Origin: Lunatimonas sp.
GTDB lineage: Bacteria; Bacteroidota; Bacteroidia; Cytophagales; Cyclobacteriaceae
Length of the DNA: 64,000 bases
Assembly (NCBI RefSeq): GCF_020832325.1
Contig: NZ_JAFIEU010000031.1
Location: 39,115-103,114, forward strand
Direction: 5' to 3'
Under the pieces are notes generated by a model, which made no database searches, was not told the DNA's origin, and saw nothing but the letters and a program-made list of their open reading frames with translations. Within the stretch, counting starts at the first letter, position 1. Every line of letters begins with the position of its first letter. The translations under genes were made by a program, and so were the position numbers. Positions 1-8,406 of the stretch are shown one piece after another.

Positions 1-2
1 TC

Positions 3-2243
3 AAAATCAGCTATTGGCTGTTTGTGCTCCTATGTCTAATGGGAGCGCAAGGACAATCATTTGCACAACATTTCCGCGTGCTCGACCAACACAGTCGGGA
101 ACCCATCTTGGGCCTTAGCTTCCAGTATGGGAATCAGCAGGGCGTTTCGGATGCTGAGGGTCACATTCGGATTTCGGTGATGCCGGGTGAGCCCATTCAC
201 TTGAGCCACATCAACTACGGAAAATGGGCCTTATCGGCCGACGAGTTGAAGCAGGTGCTGGACCGGGGCATCCTTTACCGGGCCGAAGTGTCTGTTACAT
301 TGCAGCCTATCACCGTTATTTCCCTCAAGCAAAGCGCAGAAAAGGATCAGGGTATTGTGATTTCAGATCAGGAGCGACTGCACCACGATGCAGGAGCAGT
401 ACTCAACCTCAATCCCGTTGTTGGGGGTATCCGAAAGAGTGGTGCCTTTGGGTTTGACCCCGTCATGAGAGGTTTCAAGTACGACCAACTCAACGTGGTT
501 ATAGACGGATTCCATGCCGCCAATGCTGCCTGCCCCAACCGGATGGATCCGCCAACTTCCCAAGTGGCCTTAAACCGCATCAAACAAGTGGAGATATTAA
601 AGGGACCGCATGCACTACGTTATGGTATCGGGTTGGGTGGCACGATCAATTACATTCAGGAGGACCCAGACTTCACCTCTTCGGGCGTGTATGGCAGGTT
701 GTCTACCATGTACGAGAGTAACGGCAACGTGTTTCGTAACGAAGGAAGAGTCGGTATTTCCGGAGAAGGACATGATATAGGAGTCATGGGTTCTTGGTCC
801 AGCGGTGGAGATTACCAAGATGGGAACGGCGTCATCGTTCCCGCAAATTTCACTCGCGGCACGGTGGGAATGTACGGGGATTTTCGGTTAGGTGAGGCTG
901 ATTTGATTCAAGCGACGATCAATCGAAATTTTGCTCGGGATGTAGATTTTCCTACGCTGCCGATGGACCTCCGCACGGATGATACCTGGATGGCCTCCTT
1001 GAGGCATACCCGTACCTTTAAAAACAAGAAGCTGCTGCGTTGGACCAATTCCGGATATTTTACGGCAGTAGACCACTTGATGGATAACCTACTTAGAGAC
1101 CTAGACCCCCGTATGATGAATGCCCGAACACCCGCTACCACCCGGAATCAGGGATTTAGGACGGAAGGTCAGTGGAAGCTAGGGGAGGGGAGGTTATTTG
1201 CCGGTGCGGATTACCGATCGGAAGCTGCTCGGGGTGTGCGGCAGCGGGAATTTTTAATGGGACCCATGGCAGGAACATCCCTGTTCGACAATGCCTGGCA
1301 GGATGCGCAGATCCAGAAATACGGTGTTTTTACGACCTATACGTTGCCGGTAGGCGCGTATCTGTTATCCGCTGCTGCGAGGGTGGATTTAAACCATTCA
1401 GAGGCCCGCGACACCACACCGGAGTTTGGAGATGCCAATGAGGTGGCAGCAGTGACCCAGCTAAATCCCGGTCTTTCGGTTGGGTTACAGCGGGATTTTG
1501 CCGAACACTTTACCATGGGGGTTTGGGTGGCAGGTGTGCAGCGAAGTGGTAGTATCCTAGAGCGTTTTATCAACTATTTCCCGGTAGGAGTGGACCCTTT
1601 TGAAATGGTAGGCAATCCGAACCTCAAAGCAGAAACAAACCGGCAGTTGGATGTTTTATTGGGCTATGGTAAGGGGAATCTGCAGGTAGAGTTTAGCCCT
1701 TTTGTTGCGTTTCTTACGGACTATATTACCGCTGAGCGCACGGCCCTCACGCCAAGGATTGCCACCTCTCCTGGAGTTCGGCAATTCGTTCAGGTCGATA
1801 GGGCGCTCAAAAGCGGCTTTGAGCTGAGCGTTGCCCATGAGATGGGTGCAGGGATTCGACAACAATGGGCGATGGCTTACACCCGGGGGCAAAACATGGT
1901 CTTAGGGGAGGCCTTGCCGGAGATAGCCCCTTTGGATATACGCTATACGTTGACAGGAACGCACTTGGATGACAAGCTGCAATCAGCCATTCGGTTGCGG
2001 CATGTGGCCGGTCAGAACCGCGTTTCCACCCAATTTGGGGAATTGCCAACCCCCAGGTTTACCCTGTTAGATGTGGATGCCTCCTATGCACTCAGCTCCC
2101 AATTTATGTTGAAGGCCGGCGTACAAAACCTGCTAAACCAAGCTTATTACGAACACCTAAACCGACCTATCGGTGGGGATCGTAGGCCGCTTTTTTCTCC
2201 AGGTAGGAATTTCTTTGTGATGGTTGGTATCAAGCTTCCATAA
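3..2243 (+). CDS. TonB-dependent copper receptor, OprC/NosA-like (5' partial)
   Basis: Outer-membrane TonB-dependent receptor. Order: signal peptide remnant, a carboxypeptidase-regulatory-like beta domain (about residues 15-80 counted from the GTG at 24), plug domain (about 125-215) and 22-strand-type barrel ending in aromatic residues (GRNFFVMVGIKLP). The plug carries ACPNRMDPP, a CxxxM motif (Cys170, Met174), and the barrel carries DHLMD, an HxM motif (His351, Met353). That CxxxM/HxM pair is the copper site known from Pseudomonas OprC/NosA, so copper uptake is the likely role. The reading frame is open to the left edge (KISYWLFVLLCLMGAQGQ reads as a signal peptide), so the true start lies before the window. 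Nothing of the upstream neighbourhood can be seen. Confidence 0.88.
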   Translation, partial: KISYWLFVLLCLMGAQGQSFAQHFRVLDQHSREPILGLSFQYGNQQGVSDAEGHIRISVMPGEPIHLSHINYGKWALSADELKQVLDRGILYRAEVSVTLQPITVISLKQSAEKDQGIVISDQERLHHDAGAVLNLNPVVGGIRKSGAFGFDPVMRGFKYDQLNVVIDGFHAANAACPNRMDPPTSQVALNRIKQVEILKGPHALRYGIGLGGTINYIQEDPDFTSSGVYGRLSTMYESNGNVFRNEGRVGISGEGHDIGVMGSWSSGGDYQDGNGVIVPANFTRGTVGMYGDFRLGEADLIQATINRNFARDVDFPTLPMDLRTDDTWMASLRHTRTFKNKKLLRWTNSGYFTAVDHLMDNLLRDLDPRMMNARTPATTRNQGFRTEGQWKLGEGRLFAGADYRSEAARGVRQREFLMGPMAGTSLFDNAWQDAQIQKYGVFTTYTLPVGAYLLSAAARVDLNHSEARDTTPEFGDANEVAAVTQLNPGLSVGLQRDFAEHFTMGVWVAGVQRSGSILERFINYFPVGVDPFEMVGNPNLKAETNRQLDVLLGYGKGNLQVEFSPFVAFLTDYITAERTALTPRIATSPGVRQFVQVDRALKSGFELSVAHEMGAGIRQQWAMAYTRGQNMVLGEALPEIAPLDIRYTLTGTHLDDKLQSAIRLRHVAGQNRVSTQFGELPTPRFTLLDVDASYALSSQFMLKAGVQNLLNQAYYEHLNRPIGGDRRPLFSPGRNFFVMVGIKLP

Positions 2244-2344
2244 GTTGATCGGGTTTAAAATCCCGAAGCTGCCGTGCTGTTGCGGTGTTGCGGGAAAAAG
2301 TTTCAAGTCATGGAGCTGCCTATATTGGACTGATTCAACAAAAA

Positions 2345-2380
2345 AACCCTGATCGTTTTTTAGATCGGGGTTCTTTGATA
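2345..2380. terminator. Bidirectional intrinsic terminator between the receptor and Dps
   Basis: Ten-base-pair stem (arms 2345-2354 and 2363-2372, one G-U pair) with an 8-nt loop. On the minus strand the stem is followed by a run of T (the A run at 2339-2346), so it best serves dps; on the plus strand the tail is CTTTG and weaker. Confidence 0.75.
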
Positions 2381-2399
2381 AGAATGGAATGGCTATTTT

Positions 2400-2888
2400 T
2401 TACTTGAGAAACGAGGTAAGCATCCAGTGATGCATTTCCAAGCTTTTGATAAAGGAAATAAGCATGTCTTCGGTCGCCGTATCACCCAAGTCGCTCACTT
2501 TTTCTGCGCAATCGTTCATATTGTCTACCAACACTTGGAAATCACGCAGCACCTCTTCCACCATTTCTCTTGATTTCAGGTCAGTACTTACCTCCTTGAT
2601 GTCGGCATGTTCTAAATAGTCTTTCATGAGGCTATAGGGCTTCATGCCGAATACACGAATACGTTCCGCAATCAAGTCGATATTGGCGAAAGCTTCATTA
2701 TACAACTCCTCGAATTGGTTATGAAGTTCGAAGAAATCACCACCTGTCACGTTCCAGTGGAAGTTGCGCAGCTTTTGGTAATGCACGTGGTAGTTGGCTA
2801 GCAACTTATTTAAGGAAGAAACAATTTTCTCCGATTCGTCTTTGTTATAACCTAGTTTTTTAAACACTCTTTTTTCTGAAACTCCCAT
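2400..2888 (-). CDS. dps: Dps family DNA-protection / ferritin-like protein
   Basis: Ferritin-like mini-ferritin of 162 residues, the usual length. It oxidises and stores iron with hydrogen peroxide and protects DNA in stress. The family signature is clear at residues 34-70: HYQKLRNFHWNVTG, then FFELHNQFEELYNE, which supply the intersubunit ferroxidase ligands (His, His, Asp/Glu, Glu). No signal peptide, so cytoplasmic. It is transcribed alone, with a terminator at 2345-2372 and a 150-bp AT-rich leader. ATG at 2888 gives the family's typical N-terminus. Confidence 0.93.
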   Translation of the reverse strand: MGVSEKRVFKKLGYNKDESEKIVSSLNKLLANYHVHYQKLRNFHWNVTGGDFFELHNQFEELYNEAFANIDLIAERIRVFGMKPYSLMKDYLEHADIKEVSTDLKSREMVEEVLRDFQVLVDNMNDCAEKVSDLGDTATEDMLISFIKSLEMHHWMLTSFLK

Positions 2889-2929
2889 ATTGATAATAGA
2901 TTAAAATGGTTTTTTGTTTAATAAAAAAA

Positions 2930-2958
2930 GACTCCACAGATCCCGTGTTACCGGGATG
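2930..2958 (-). terminator. Possible terminator of the 3039-4061 gene
   Basis: Six-bp perfect stem ATCCCG/CGGGAT around 2939-2956 followed, on the minus strand, by about 8 nt and then TCTTTTTTT. The gap between stem and T run makes this a weak call. Confidence 0.35.
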
Positions 2959-3038
2959 TCAGAGCCAGCCGAGGCCTTCGCCTAGCTTGTATTTATAACA
3001 AAATAGTATCATAAATGGTGCCAAAGTAATACACTATT

Positions 3039-4061
3039 TTAGCGCTGTAATACGAGATTTAAGCTGGTTCGTAGGATCTGTCCCATATTCCTACATTGAT
3101 AAAACTGCATGTTTTTATAATGCCTTGCGAGCTCGTTTTTTAGAGAATCTGTATTTTCTTCGGTAGAAATGGTATCGGATTCCATGCTGCTGAGGATATC
3201 TTCGATTTCCTTGGGGGAGGATTTGAGCCGAGTGGCGATCAGTGCCCTTTCTTCCCGCTGGTATTGCACCATAGATTCTGGGGTGATGTGTGCAATACCC
3301 AATTGAATCAATACGTTGTTTTGTTTGAAATACTGGGGCAGGTAGATGGATTTTTTACCTTCATAGGATTGCTGGTCAAAGTCGATCGCACGAATTCGAT
3401 AATGGATTTCCTCAAAGTCGGGAGTCACGTCGATGACGAAATTGGAGGAATGCATGTCTCCCAGTAATCGTACAAAGCAGCGCTCGTTAAATTTGACAAA
3501 CTCTTTAGACAGCCTGATGGGATTTAAGAGATCGTCTGGCATATACTGTTTCATAAACTGCTCACCCGGTATGCCGGCGATGTGTTCTTCGATCAGTGAA
3601 TCTTGGTATACCAGGTAGCTGATACGGTTAGGCGACAGTAGATGCTCCAGCTCCAGCCCATAAACCCGCGACGCATCTGCATGTTTGATGTAAAAGTAAT
3701 CAAAGTTGTCATTGATCCTGTTGACTATTCTCACCCGAAACGGCTGGGTATTTCCGTAAATGCAGAGATCGATTCGATCTACATATAGGTGCTGCATAAC
3801 CGACATGTCTCCGTCAGCTTTTAGTAATGCATAGATTTTTTTGACTTTATAGTGAATTTCGCTCCGATCGGTCTCATCGTAGAAAACAGTCTCCCACAAG
3901 GTGTCGTTCCCCTTGGAATCGTACAGGGCGATCGATCCGCTATAACGCAGCAGTTCCTTATAGTGAATGGGAATGTCCACCTCCCTGCCGTATTTGATCA
4001 GGTAATTGCGAAGTCCCTCACTGATGGGGTATACGATCTTTTTTTTGCTGATGACTGCCAT
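3039..4061 (-). CDS. Divergent kinase-fold (APH/protein-kinase-like) protein
   Basis: 340-residue protein without signal peptide or membrane segment, no family name recognised. Motifs fit a protein-kinase-like fold: FYIKHAD with Lys126 followed by GLELEHL (candidate ATP lysine and alpha-C glutamate), a hinge-like EEHIAGIPG near 158-166, a catalytic-loop match GDMHSSNF at 201-208 (Asp202, His204, Asn207) and a metal-binding AIDFD at 225-229. These resemble aminoglycoside phosphotransferase/HipA-type kinases. Substrate unknown. It is the last gene of a minus-strand run starting with pcm, 12 bp after the DUF3817 gene. The C-terminal third (240-340) is charged and helical. Confidence 0.6.
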   Translation of the reverse strand: MAVISKKKIVYPISEGLRNYLIKYGREVDIPIHYKELLRYSGSIALYDSKGNDTLWETVFYDETDRSEIHYKVKKIYALLKADGDMSVMQHLYVDRIDLCIYGNTQPFRVRIVNRINDNFDYFYIKHADASRVYGLELEHLLSPNRISYLVYQDSLIEEHIAGIPGEQFMKQYMPDDLLNPIRLSKEFVKFNERCFVRLLGDMHSSNFVIDVTPDFEEIHYRIRAIDFDQQSYEGKKSIYLPQYFKQNNVLIQLGIAHITPESMVQYQREERALIATRLKSSPKEIEDILSSMESDTISTEENTDSLKNELARHYKNMQFYQCRNMGQILRTSLNLVLQR

Positions 4062-4073
4062 GGCCGCAAAGGG

Positions 4074-4397
4074 TTAGGAAGCAGACTCGATTAGGTGTTC
4101 CTGTTTTTTCAGTTTTCGGTCAAATAGAAACGGGCCAAACGGCAGGATGGCTGCTATCAGTCCCATCACAGCGGTCCTAAAAGGCCATCGAAGTTTCCGG
4201 CTAGTCGGAAACAAGACCAGCATGTAAACCACAAAGAGCACACCGTGGATCCAGCCTACGTAGGTAACCATCAATGGCAATTCAAAGATATACTTCAATG
4301 GCATGGCCAAAAACACCAGGACCAACATGGAGATACCTTCCGTGATGCTCACCATCCGAAATTGCGACAGGACTTTTAACTTTTCTTCTTTCGTCAT
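4074..4397 (-). CDS. DUF3817 family integral membrane protein
   Basis: 107 residues with three hydrophobic helices (about 17-38, 44-63, 72-92). The opening RMVSITEGISMLVLVFLAMP and the YVGWIHGVLFVVYML stretch are typical of DUF3817 (YdzA-like) inner-membrane proteins, whose function is unknown. Its ATG overlaps the stop codon of the upstream gene (TAATG at 4395-4399), implying translational coupling. Confidence 0.85.
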   Translation of the reverse strand: MTKEEKLKVLSQFRMVSITEGISMLVLVFLAMPLKYIFELPLMVTYVGWIHGVLFVVYMLVLFPTSRKLRWPFRTAVMGLIAAILPFGPFLFDRKLKKQEHLIESAS

Positions 4398-4972
4398 TAT
4401 TTTTTGATGGTAAATAAAGTCTGCAGACTAGTCCACAGCTTTCGTTTAAGATCTGTATTTTCATTCAGCTCTTCCAAGGAATCCGCAAACAGCAGATCTT
4501 TTCCCTCTTCGTAGATTATTTCGTATAGGTTTTTTCTGGAGAGTTGAATAGGTAGGTTAATTTTTCCGAACAAAATAATTTTTTCAGGATCTAACGACTG
4601 AATTCCAGCACTTCCGGCAACGTGGATGGCATGTTCGGAAGTCAGGGCAATGTCTTGGGGTGTGCATTCCACCGCTCCCAAGATCTTGAATAGAAAGTTC
4701 TTTAACTCTGCTTCCAGCGCTGTGCCCGAAAAGACTACCAAGATTTTCTTCTTAAAGGCTCCCTCGTAACTCAGTCGGTATGCTTCTTCTTCGTAATCTT
4801 CCACCGGTTCATTCACTTGGCTTTGCTCGTTGGTGGGCGTTGGCATACGCTTTTTCACGCGCTCCGCGAAGAGCAACTTTTCCTGTTCCCCGGCGATGAC
4901 GAACAGTTCCTCACGCAAAAAGAGTGCCCGTTCATGTAGCGTCATAGGCTCTTGGTTGGCTGATCTTGTCAT
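4397..4972 (-). CDS. Small protein of unknown family, possible DNA pol III psi-like
   Basis: 191 residues from the ATG at 4972, chosen because it lies 4 bp after the thioesterase stop; an ATG at 4945 is also possible and the longest frame starts at 5005. The N-terminal third is a charged helical linker. The C-terminal 110 residues alternate strands and helices: KKILVVFSG, FLFKILGAV, a central IILFG strand, and a C-terminal DLKRKLWTSLQTLF helix. That layout and the closing N..LK..LW..L pattern recall HolD (DNA polymerase III psi, a uracil-glycosylase-like fold), but this is a weak inference. No catalytic motif seen. It sits between a thioesterase and a DUF3817 gene. Confidence 0.6.
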   Translation of the reverse strand: MTRSANQEPMTLHERALFLREELFVIAGEQEKLLFAERVKKRMPTPTNEQSQVNEPVEDYEEEAYRLSYEGAFKKKILVVFSGTALEAELKNFLFKILGAVECTPQDIALTSEHAIHVAGSAGIQSLDPEKIILFGKINLPIQLSRKNLYEIIYEEGKDLLFADSLEELNENTDLKRKLWTSLQTLFTIKK

Positions 4973-4976
4973 TTGG

Positions 4977-5510
4977 CTAGTCGTTATCTGTTTTTTCCAG
5001 GTCAAATAGGGACTTCAACTCGGTAGCGTCTTGCGGGTCCATGCGTTTGGCGAGCACCAGGCGTAGTTGCCTTCTCCTGAGTGCACCTTCGTATAGTTCA
5101 TTCTCTGCCGGGCCGCTGGGAATCAGTTCGGGTACCTTTACAGGTCTACCTGATTTATCGACTGCGACAAATGTAAAAAACGCACGGTGGGTCAGAAGCT
5201 TGCTATTTGCGGGGATATCTTCTGCATATACCTCCAAAAAGATCTCCATAGATGTAGTAAATGCCCGAGTCACTTGGGCATTCAGTGTGACCACGTTACC
5301 CAAAGCAATTGGGTTTTTGAATGAGATGTTGTCCACAGAGGCGGTTACCACGATGTTATTGCAGTGCCGCTGCGCACAAATGGCCGCTACAATGTCCATC
5401 CAGTGCATGAGTTTCCCACCCATCAGGTTGTTTAGCGTGTTGGTGTCGTTTGGCAGCACCATTTCCGTCATGGTGGCCCGGGAGTCTTGCACGTACTTGC
5501 TTGATGTCAT
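4977..5510 (-). CDS. Acyl-CoA thioesterase, hotdog fold (BACH/YciA type)
   Basis: Hydrolyses acyl-CoA thioesters in the cytoplasm. The single hotdog domain (about residues 15-135) carries the signature MVLPNDTNTLNNLMGG followed by MHWMDIVAAI, where the Asn and Asp region forms the active site, and SVDNISFKNPI on the second half. ATG at 5510 is preferred over 5534, which would overlap the upstream pcm stop at 5521. A C-terminal charged tail of about 45 residues (RRRQLRLVLAKRMDPQDATE) extends past the hotdog core. Confidence 0.9.
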   Translation of the reverse strand: MTSSKYVQDSRATMTEMVLPNDTNTLNNLMGGKLMHWMDIVAAICAQRHCNNIVVTASVDNISFKNPIALGNVVTLNAQVTRAFTTSMEIFLEVYAEDIPANSKLLTHRAFFTFVAVDKSGRPVKVPELIPSGPAENELYEGALRRRQLRLVLAKRMDPQDATELKSLFDLEKTDND

Positions 5511-5520
5511 GTGTTGTCGG

Positions 5521-6186
5521 TTATTGGGAAGCATTCCACCCTTCGTTTCCTAGGAGAGGAACAAATGAAAAGCTGTCAAAAGATTCCTGAAGAATGTTTT
5601 TTTCTGTTTTTTTTGTCAGTCGAAGCATCTGCTGATTATCCCGGTTTCCTACAGGTATCACCAATAAACCTCCGATTTGAAGTTGATGGAGCAATGCTTT
5701 GGGTACCACCGGGGCACCGGCGGTGACCAGTATCTTGTCGTAGGGGGCGTGGGCTTCCAGTCCCAGGCTACCGTCTCCGTGAAAGTGTTTGAACCGAATG
5801 CCTAGTTTTGGCAAAAACTTTTTGGTGTGCTCGTACAGCTTGGCGTTGTATTCGATGGAATAGACCTTCGCTCCCATCAGGTGTAATATCCCTCCCTGAT
5901 ACCCTGACCCAGTGCCAATCTCTAGTACTTTGTCTCCGGTCTGTACGTTCAGTAACGAGGTTTGAAACGCTACCGTATAGGGCTGTGAAATGGTTTGTCC
6001 TTCACCGATGGGAAAAGCCTTGTCTTCGTACGCGTGGCTTGTAAGTGCGCTGTCAAAGAAAAAGTGCCTTGGAAGGGTGTTCATCGCCGCCAGTACCCGT
6101 TCATCGGTGATGCCTTTTTTTCTCAGTGTCTCAATGAGGACCCTACGCTTCCCTTTGTGTATGTATGAGTCTTCCAGTTTCAACAT
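5521..6186 (-). CDS. pcm: Protein-L-isoaspartate O-methyltransferase
   Basis: SAM-dependent repair enzyme that methylates isoaspartyl residues in damaged proteins. 221 residues. The PCMT signature is complete: AFPIGEGQTISQPYTVA (about 57-73), SAM motif I LEIGTGSGYQGGIL (about 85-98), the acidic strand VYSIEY, and DKILVTAGAP. First gene of the minus-strand run pcm > thioesterase > unknown > DUF3817 > kinase-like, and divergent from riboflavin synthase. Confidence 0.94.
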   Translation of the reverse strand: MLKLEDSYIHKGKRRVLIETLRKKGITDERVLAAMNTLPRHFFFDSALTSHAYEDKAFPIGEGQTISQPYTVAFQTSLLNVQTGDKVLEIGTGSGYQGGILHLMGAKVYSIEYNAKLYEHTKKFLPKLGIRFKHFHGDGSLGLEAHAPYDKILVTAGAPVVPKALLHQLQIGGLLVIPVGNRDNQQMLRLTKKTEKNILQESFDSFSFVPLLGNEGWNASQ

Positions 6187-6307
6187 ATATTCGAAAACAT
6201 CTGATCAAATAAACCTACGATTTTACTAAGTTAAGGGTAATTTTAGGTTTCAGGTAAATTAAATTTACAATTCTAAACTAAGTTGTACGCAATTCGCTTA
6301 TTCAAAC

Positions 6308-6901
6308 ATGTTTACAGGAATCGTAGAAACACTGGCTGAAATTAGCCAAATAAGCCAAGATGGAACCAATGTACATTTTGACCTCACTAGCCCAATTCAG
6401 TCGGATCTTAGAGTCGATCAGTCGGTCAGCCATAATGGCGTATGCCTAACAGTGGTAGAAGTGACTCCGGACTATTATCGGGTTACTGCGGTGCAAGAAA
6501 CACTCGATAAGACCAACTTGGGAGGCTGGCAGATAGGCGACAAAGTAAATATTGAGCGCTGCATGCCGGCAAACGGCAGGTTTGATGGACATATCGTCCA
6601 AGGTCATGTGGATCAGATCGGCACGGTAACCCGTATCGTGGACAAGGGGGGAAGTTGGGAATTCGACTTTTCGTACGATCCCTCTATGGGCAACGTTACG
6701 GTGGAAAAAGGCTCTATCTGTGTCAATGGCACCAGTCTGACATGTTTCAATTCCAGGGAGGGAGGATTTTCGGTAGCGATCATACCCTACACATATGACC
6801 ATACCGTTTTTCACCAACTAAGAGTAGGAGACCGAGTAAACCTTGAGTTTGATGTTGTGGGCAAATACATCCAACGCATTCTAAAAGGATACCTCGGCTA
6901 A
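6308..6901 (+). CDS. ribE: Riboflavin synthase alpha chain
   Basis: Dismutates two 6,7-dimethyl-8-ribityllumazine molecules to riboflavin. The protein starts with the invariant MFTGIVE and has two homologous lumazine-binding barrels (about 1-95 and 96-190). The first carries VSHNGVCLTV, the second GHIVQGHVDQIG and SICVNGTSLTC. Length of 197 residues is normal. No FMN riboswitch was recognised in the 120-bp leader. The stop overlaps that of the convergent PAP2 gene by 4 bp. Confidence 0.95.
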   Translation: MFTGIVETLAEISQISQDGTNVHFDLTSPIQSDLRVDQSVSHNGVCLTVVEVTPDYYRVTAVQETLDKTNLGGWQIGDKVNIERCMPANGRFDGHIVQGHVDQIGTVTRIVDKGGSWEFDFSYDPSMGNVTVEKGSICVNGTSLTCFNSREGGFSVAIIPYTYDHTVFHQLRVGDRVNLEFDVVGKYIQRILKGYLG

Positions 6902-7485
6902 TCGGTTGGTTTTCCTGGGTTAGAAGCTTCATCGCGTCGGAGACGGCGGAGAAAGCCCACTAGGTAGTATAAGAAGTACCCTGAAAACAATCCTACTAGT
7001 GCTCCCACCAAGATATCCGCAGGATAGTGCACACCCAAGTATACACGGGTGTAGGAGATGATGGCAGCCCAAACGAAGAGCCACTTGGAAGCCTTAGACC
7101 GGAATATCAACCAGAAGTAGGTCGCCAGAGCAAATGTGTTAGACGCATGGCTGGAGGCAAAGCCATATCGCCCGCCGCATCCCGAATAGTTGAATATGAT
7201 ACCTTCCCACCGGGGATCGTGGCAGGGACGTAGCCTCTCGAAATACGGCTTCATAAACCCCGAAGTGAACTGGTCGGCCAACAAGATTAGCCCTACGAGC
7301 CCAACCATATACCAGATAGCTTCCATTCTGAATTGCCGAATTAGGAAATACACCAGCAAAAGGTAAAACGGAATCCAGATTGCAGTGCCCGTAAGGGCAT
7401 TCATGACTGGGTCTAGCCAATCCGCCCTCAGGGCATTCAACCACAGGAAAAGAGATTCGTCCCAGGATGCAATGATCTCAATCAT
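6898..7485 (-). CDS. PAP2-family membrane phosphatase
   Basis: 195 residues with about five or six membrane helices. All three phosphatase motifs are visible: KPYFERLRPCHDPR (KxxxxxxRP, near 79), SSHASN (PSGH equivalent, near 111) and TRVYLGVHYPADILVG (SRxxxxxHxxxD, near 146). Acts on lipid phosphates such as undecaprenyl diphosphate or phosphatidate at the outer face of the inner membrane; the exact substrate cannot be told. The start overlaps the hemF stop by 4 bp, so it belongs to the TamL > hemF > PAP2 operon. Confidence 0.9.
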   Translation of the reverse strand: MIEIIASWDESLFLWLNALRADWLDPVMNALTGTAIWIPFYLLLVYFLIRQFRMEAIWYMVGLVGLILLADQFTSGFMKPYFERLRPCHDPRWEGIIFNYSGCGGRYGFASSHASNTFALATYFWLIFRSKASKWLFVWAAIISYTRVYLGVHYPADILVGALVGLFSGYFLYYLVGFLRRLRRDEASNPGKPTD

Positions 7486-8390
7486 ATGCTGAAATTAATC
7501 CAGTCAATGCCTTTTTTTAGGTGGTCGACCGTGAATTTTTCTGCCGATCCTTCGGATGGTTTCTGGTTGTATTGCCAAGTGGCGAGTGGGGGCATGCTCA
7601 TGAGAATGCTCTCCGTGCGACCGTTGGTATCCAAGCCAAATTTGGTGCCGGCATCCCATACCAGGTTGAACTCCACGTAACGGCCTCGGCGTAGCGATTG
7701 CCAGGCACGTTCTGAATCGCCATAGGGCAGAGCTGCATTTTTTTCCATAAAGTGGGTGTAAATTTTTGGAAACAGGTAGCCGACTTCCTTTACAAACTCA
7801 AAGATATTTTCGGCGGATTGCTCGTTTGTCTCCGTCAGTCGATCAAAGAAAATGCCTCCTATCCCACGGGTTTCTTGGCGGTGGGGGAGGTAAAAGTAAT
7901 CGTCCGCCCATTTTTTGAATGTAGGATAATAGGTGGGATCAAAGCGGTCGCAGAGCGTCTTCAGTGCCTTGTGAAAAAATACCGCATCTTCTGGTGCTAA
8001 ATAATGGGGTGTAAGGTCGATACCTCCACCAAACCAGTAGACACCATTACTCATTTCAAAATACCGAATATTCATGTGAATGATCGGTACGCGGGGGCTT
8101 ACAGGATGAATGACGATGGAAACTCCGGTGGCGAAGAAGTCAGCTTTTTCCAGTTGGAGTTTTTTTAGGATCTTATCCGGAGTGGGTCCGTGAACGGCCG
8201 AAAAGGCTACCCCGCCCTTAGCAATTACTTGGCCCTCCGTCAATACACGGGTCATTCCGCCTCCTCCCTCGGGACGTTCCCAAGCATCCCGAATGAACGT
8301 TCCTTTGCCGTCCGCCTTTTGCAGTTCTTCGCAGATGTGGCTCTGAATCTGCTTAAAGTCTTCGCTGATTGTATTTTTATCTAAGGTCAT
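7482..8390 (-). CDS. hemF: Oxygen-dependent coproporphyrinogen III oxidase
   Basis: Aerobic haem synthesis enzyme that decarboxylates coproporphyrinogen III to protoporphyrinogen IX. 302 residues. Family blocks: AWERPEGGGGMTRVL, SAVHGPTP, FGGGIDLTPHYL, and the long C-terminal RGRYVEFNLVWDAGTKFG plus GRTESILMSMPP. Cytoplasmic. It sits 16 bp after TamL and overlaps the PAP2 gene. Confidence 0.96.
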   Translation of the reverse strand: MTLDKNTISEDFKQIQSHICEELQKADGKGTFIRDAWERPEGGGGMTRVLTEGQVIAKGGVAFSAVHGPTPDKILKKLQLEKADFFATGVSIVIHPVSPRVPIIHMNIRYFEMSNGVYWFGGGIDLTPHYLAPEDAVFFHKALKTLCDRFDPTYYPTFKKWADDYFYLPHRQETRGIGGIFFDRLTETNEQSAENIFEFVKEVGYLFPKIYTHFMEKNAALPYGDSERAWQSLRRGRYVEFNLVWDAGTKFGLDTNGRTESILMSMPPLATWQYNQKPSEGSAEKFTVDHLKKGIDWINFSI

Positions 8391-8406
8391 ATGCTGTTCG
8401 GTTGTA

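Noticed and set aside
5041..5553. Plus-strand 170-codon ORF over the thioesterase gene
   Set aside because: Shadow of the minus-strand hotdog thioesterase, whose signature motifs are clear.
6187..6307. FMN riboswitch before riboflavin synthase
   Set aside because: The leader is only about 120 bp, AT-rich, and lacks the conserved RFN-element blocks.
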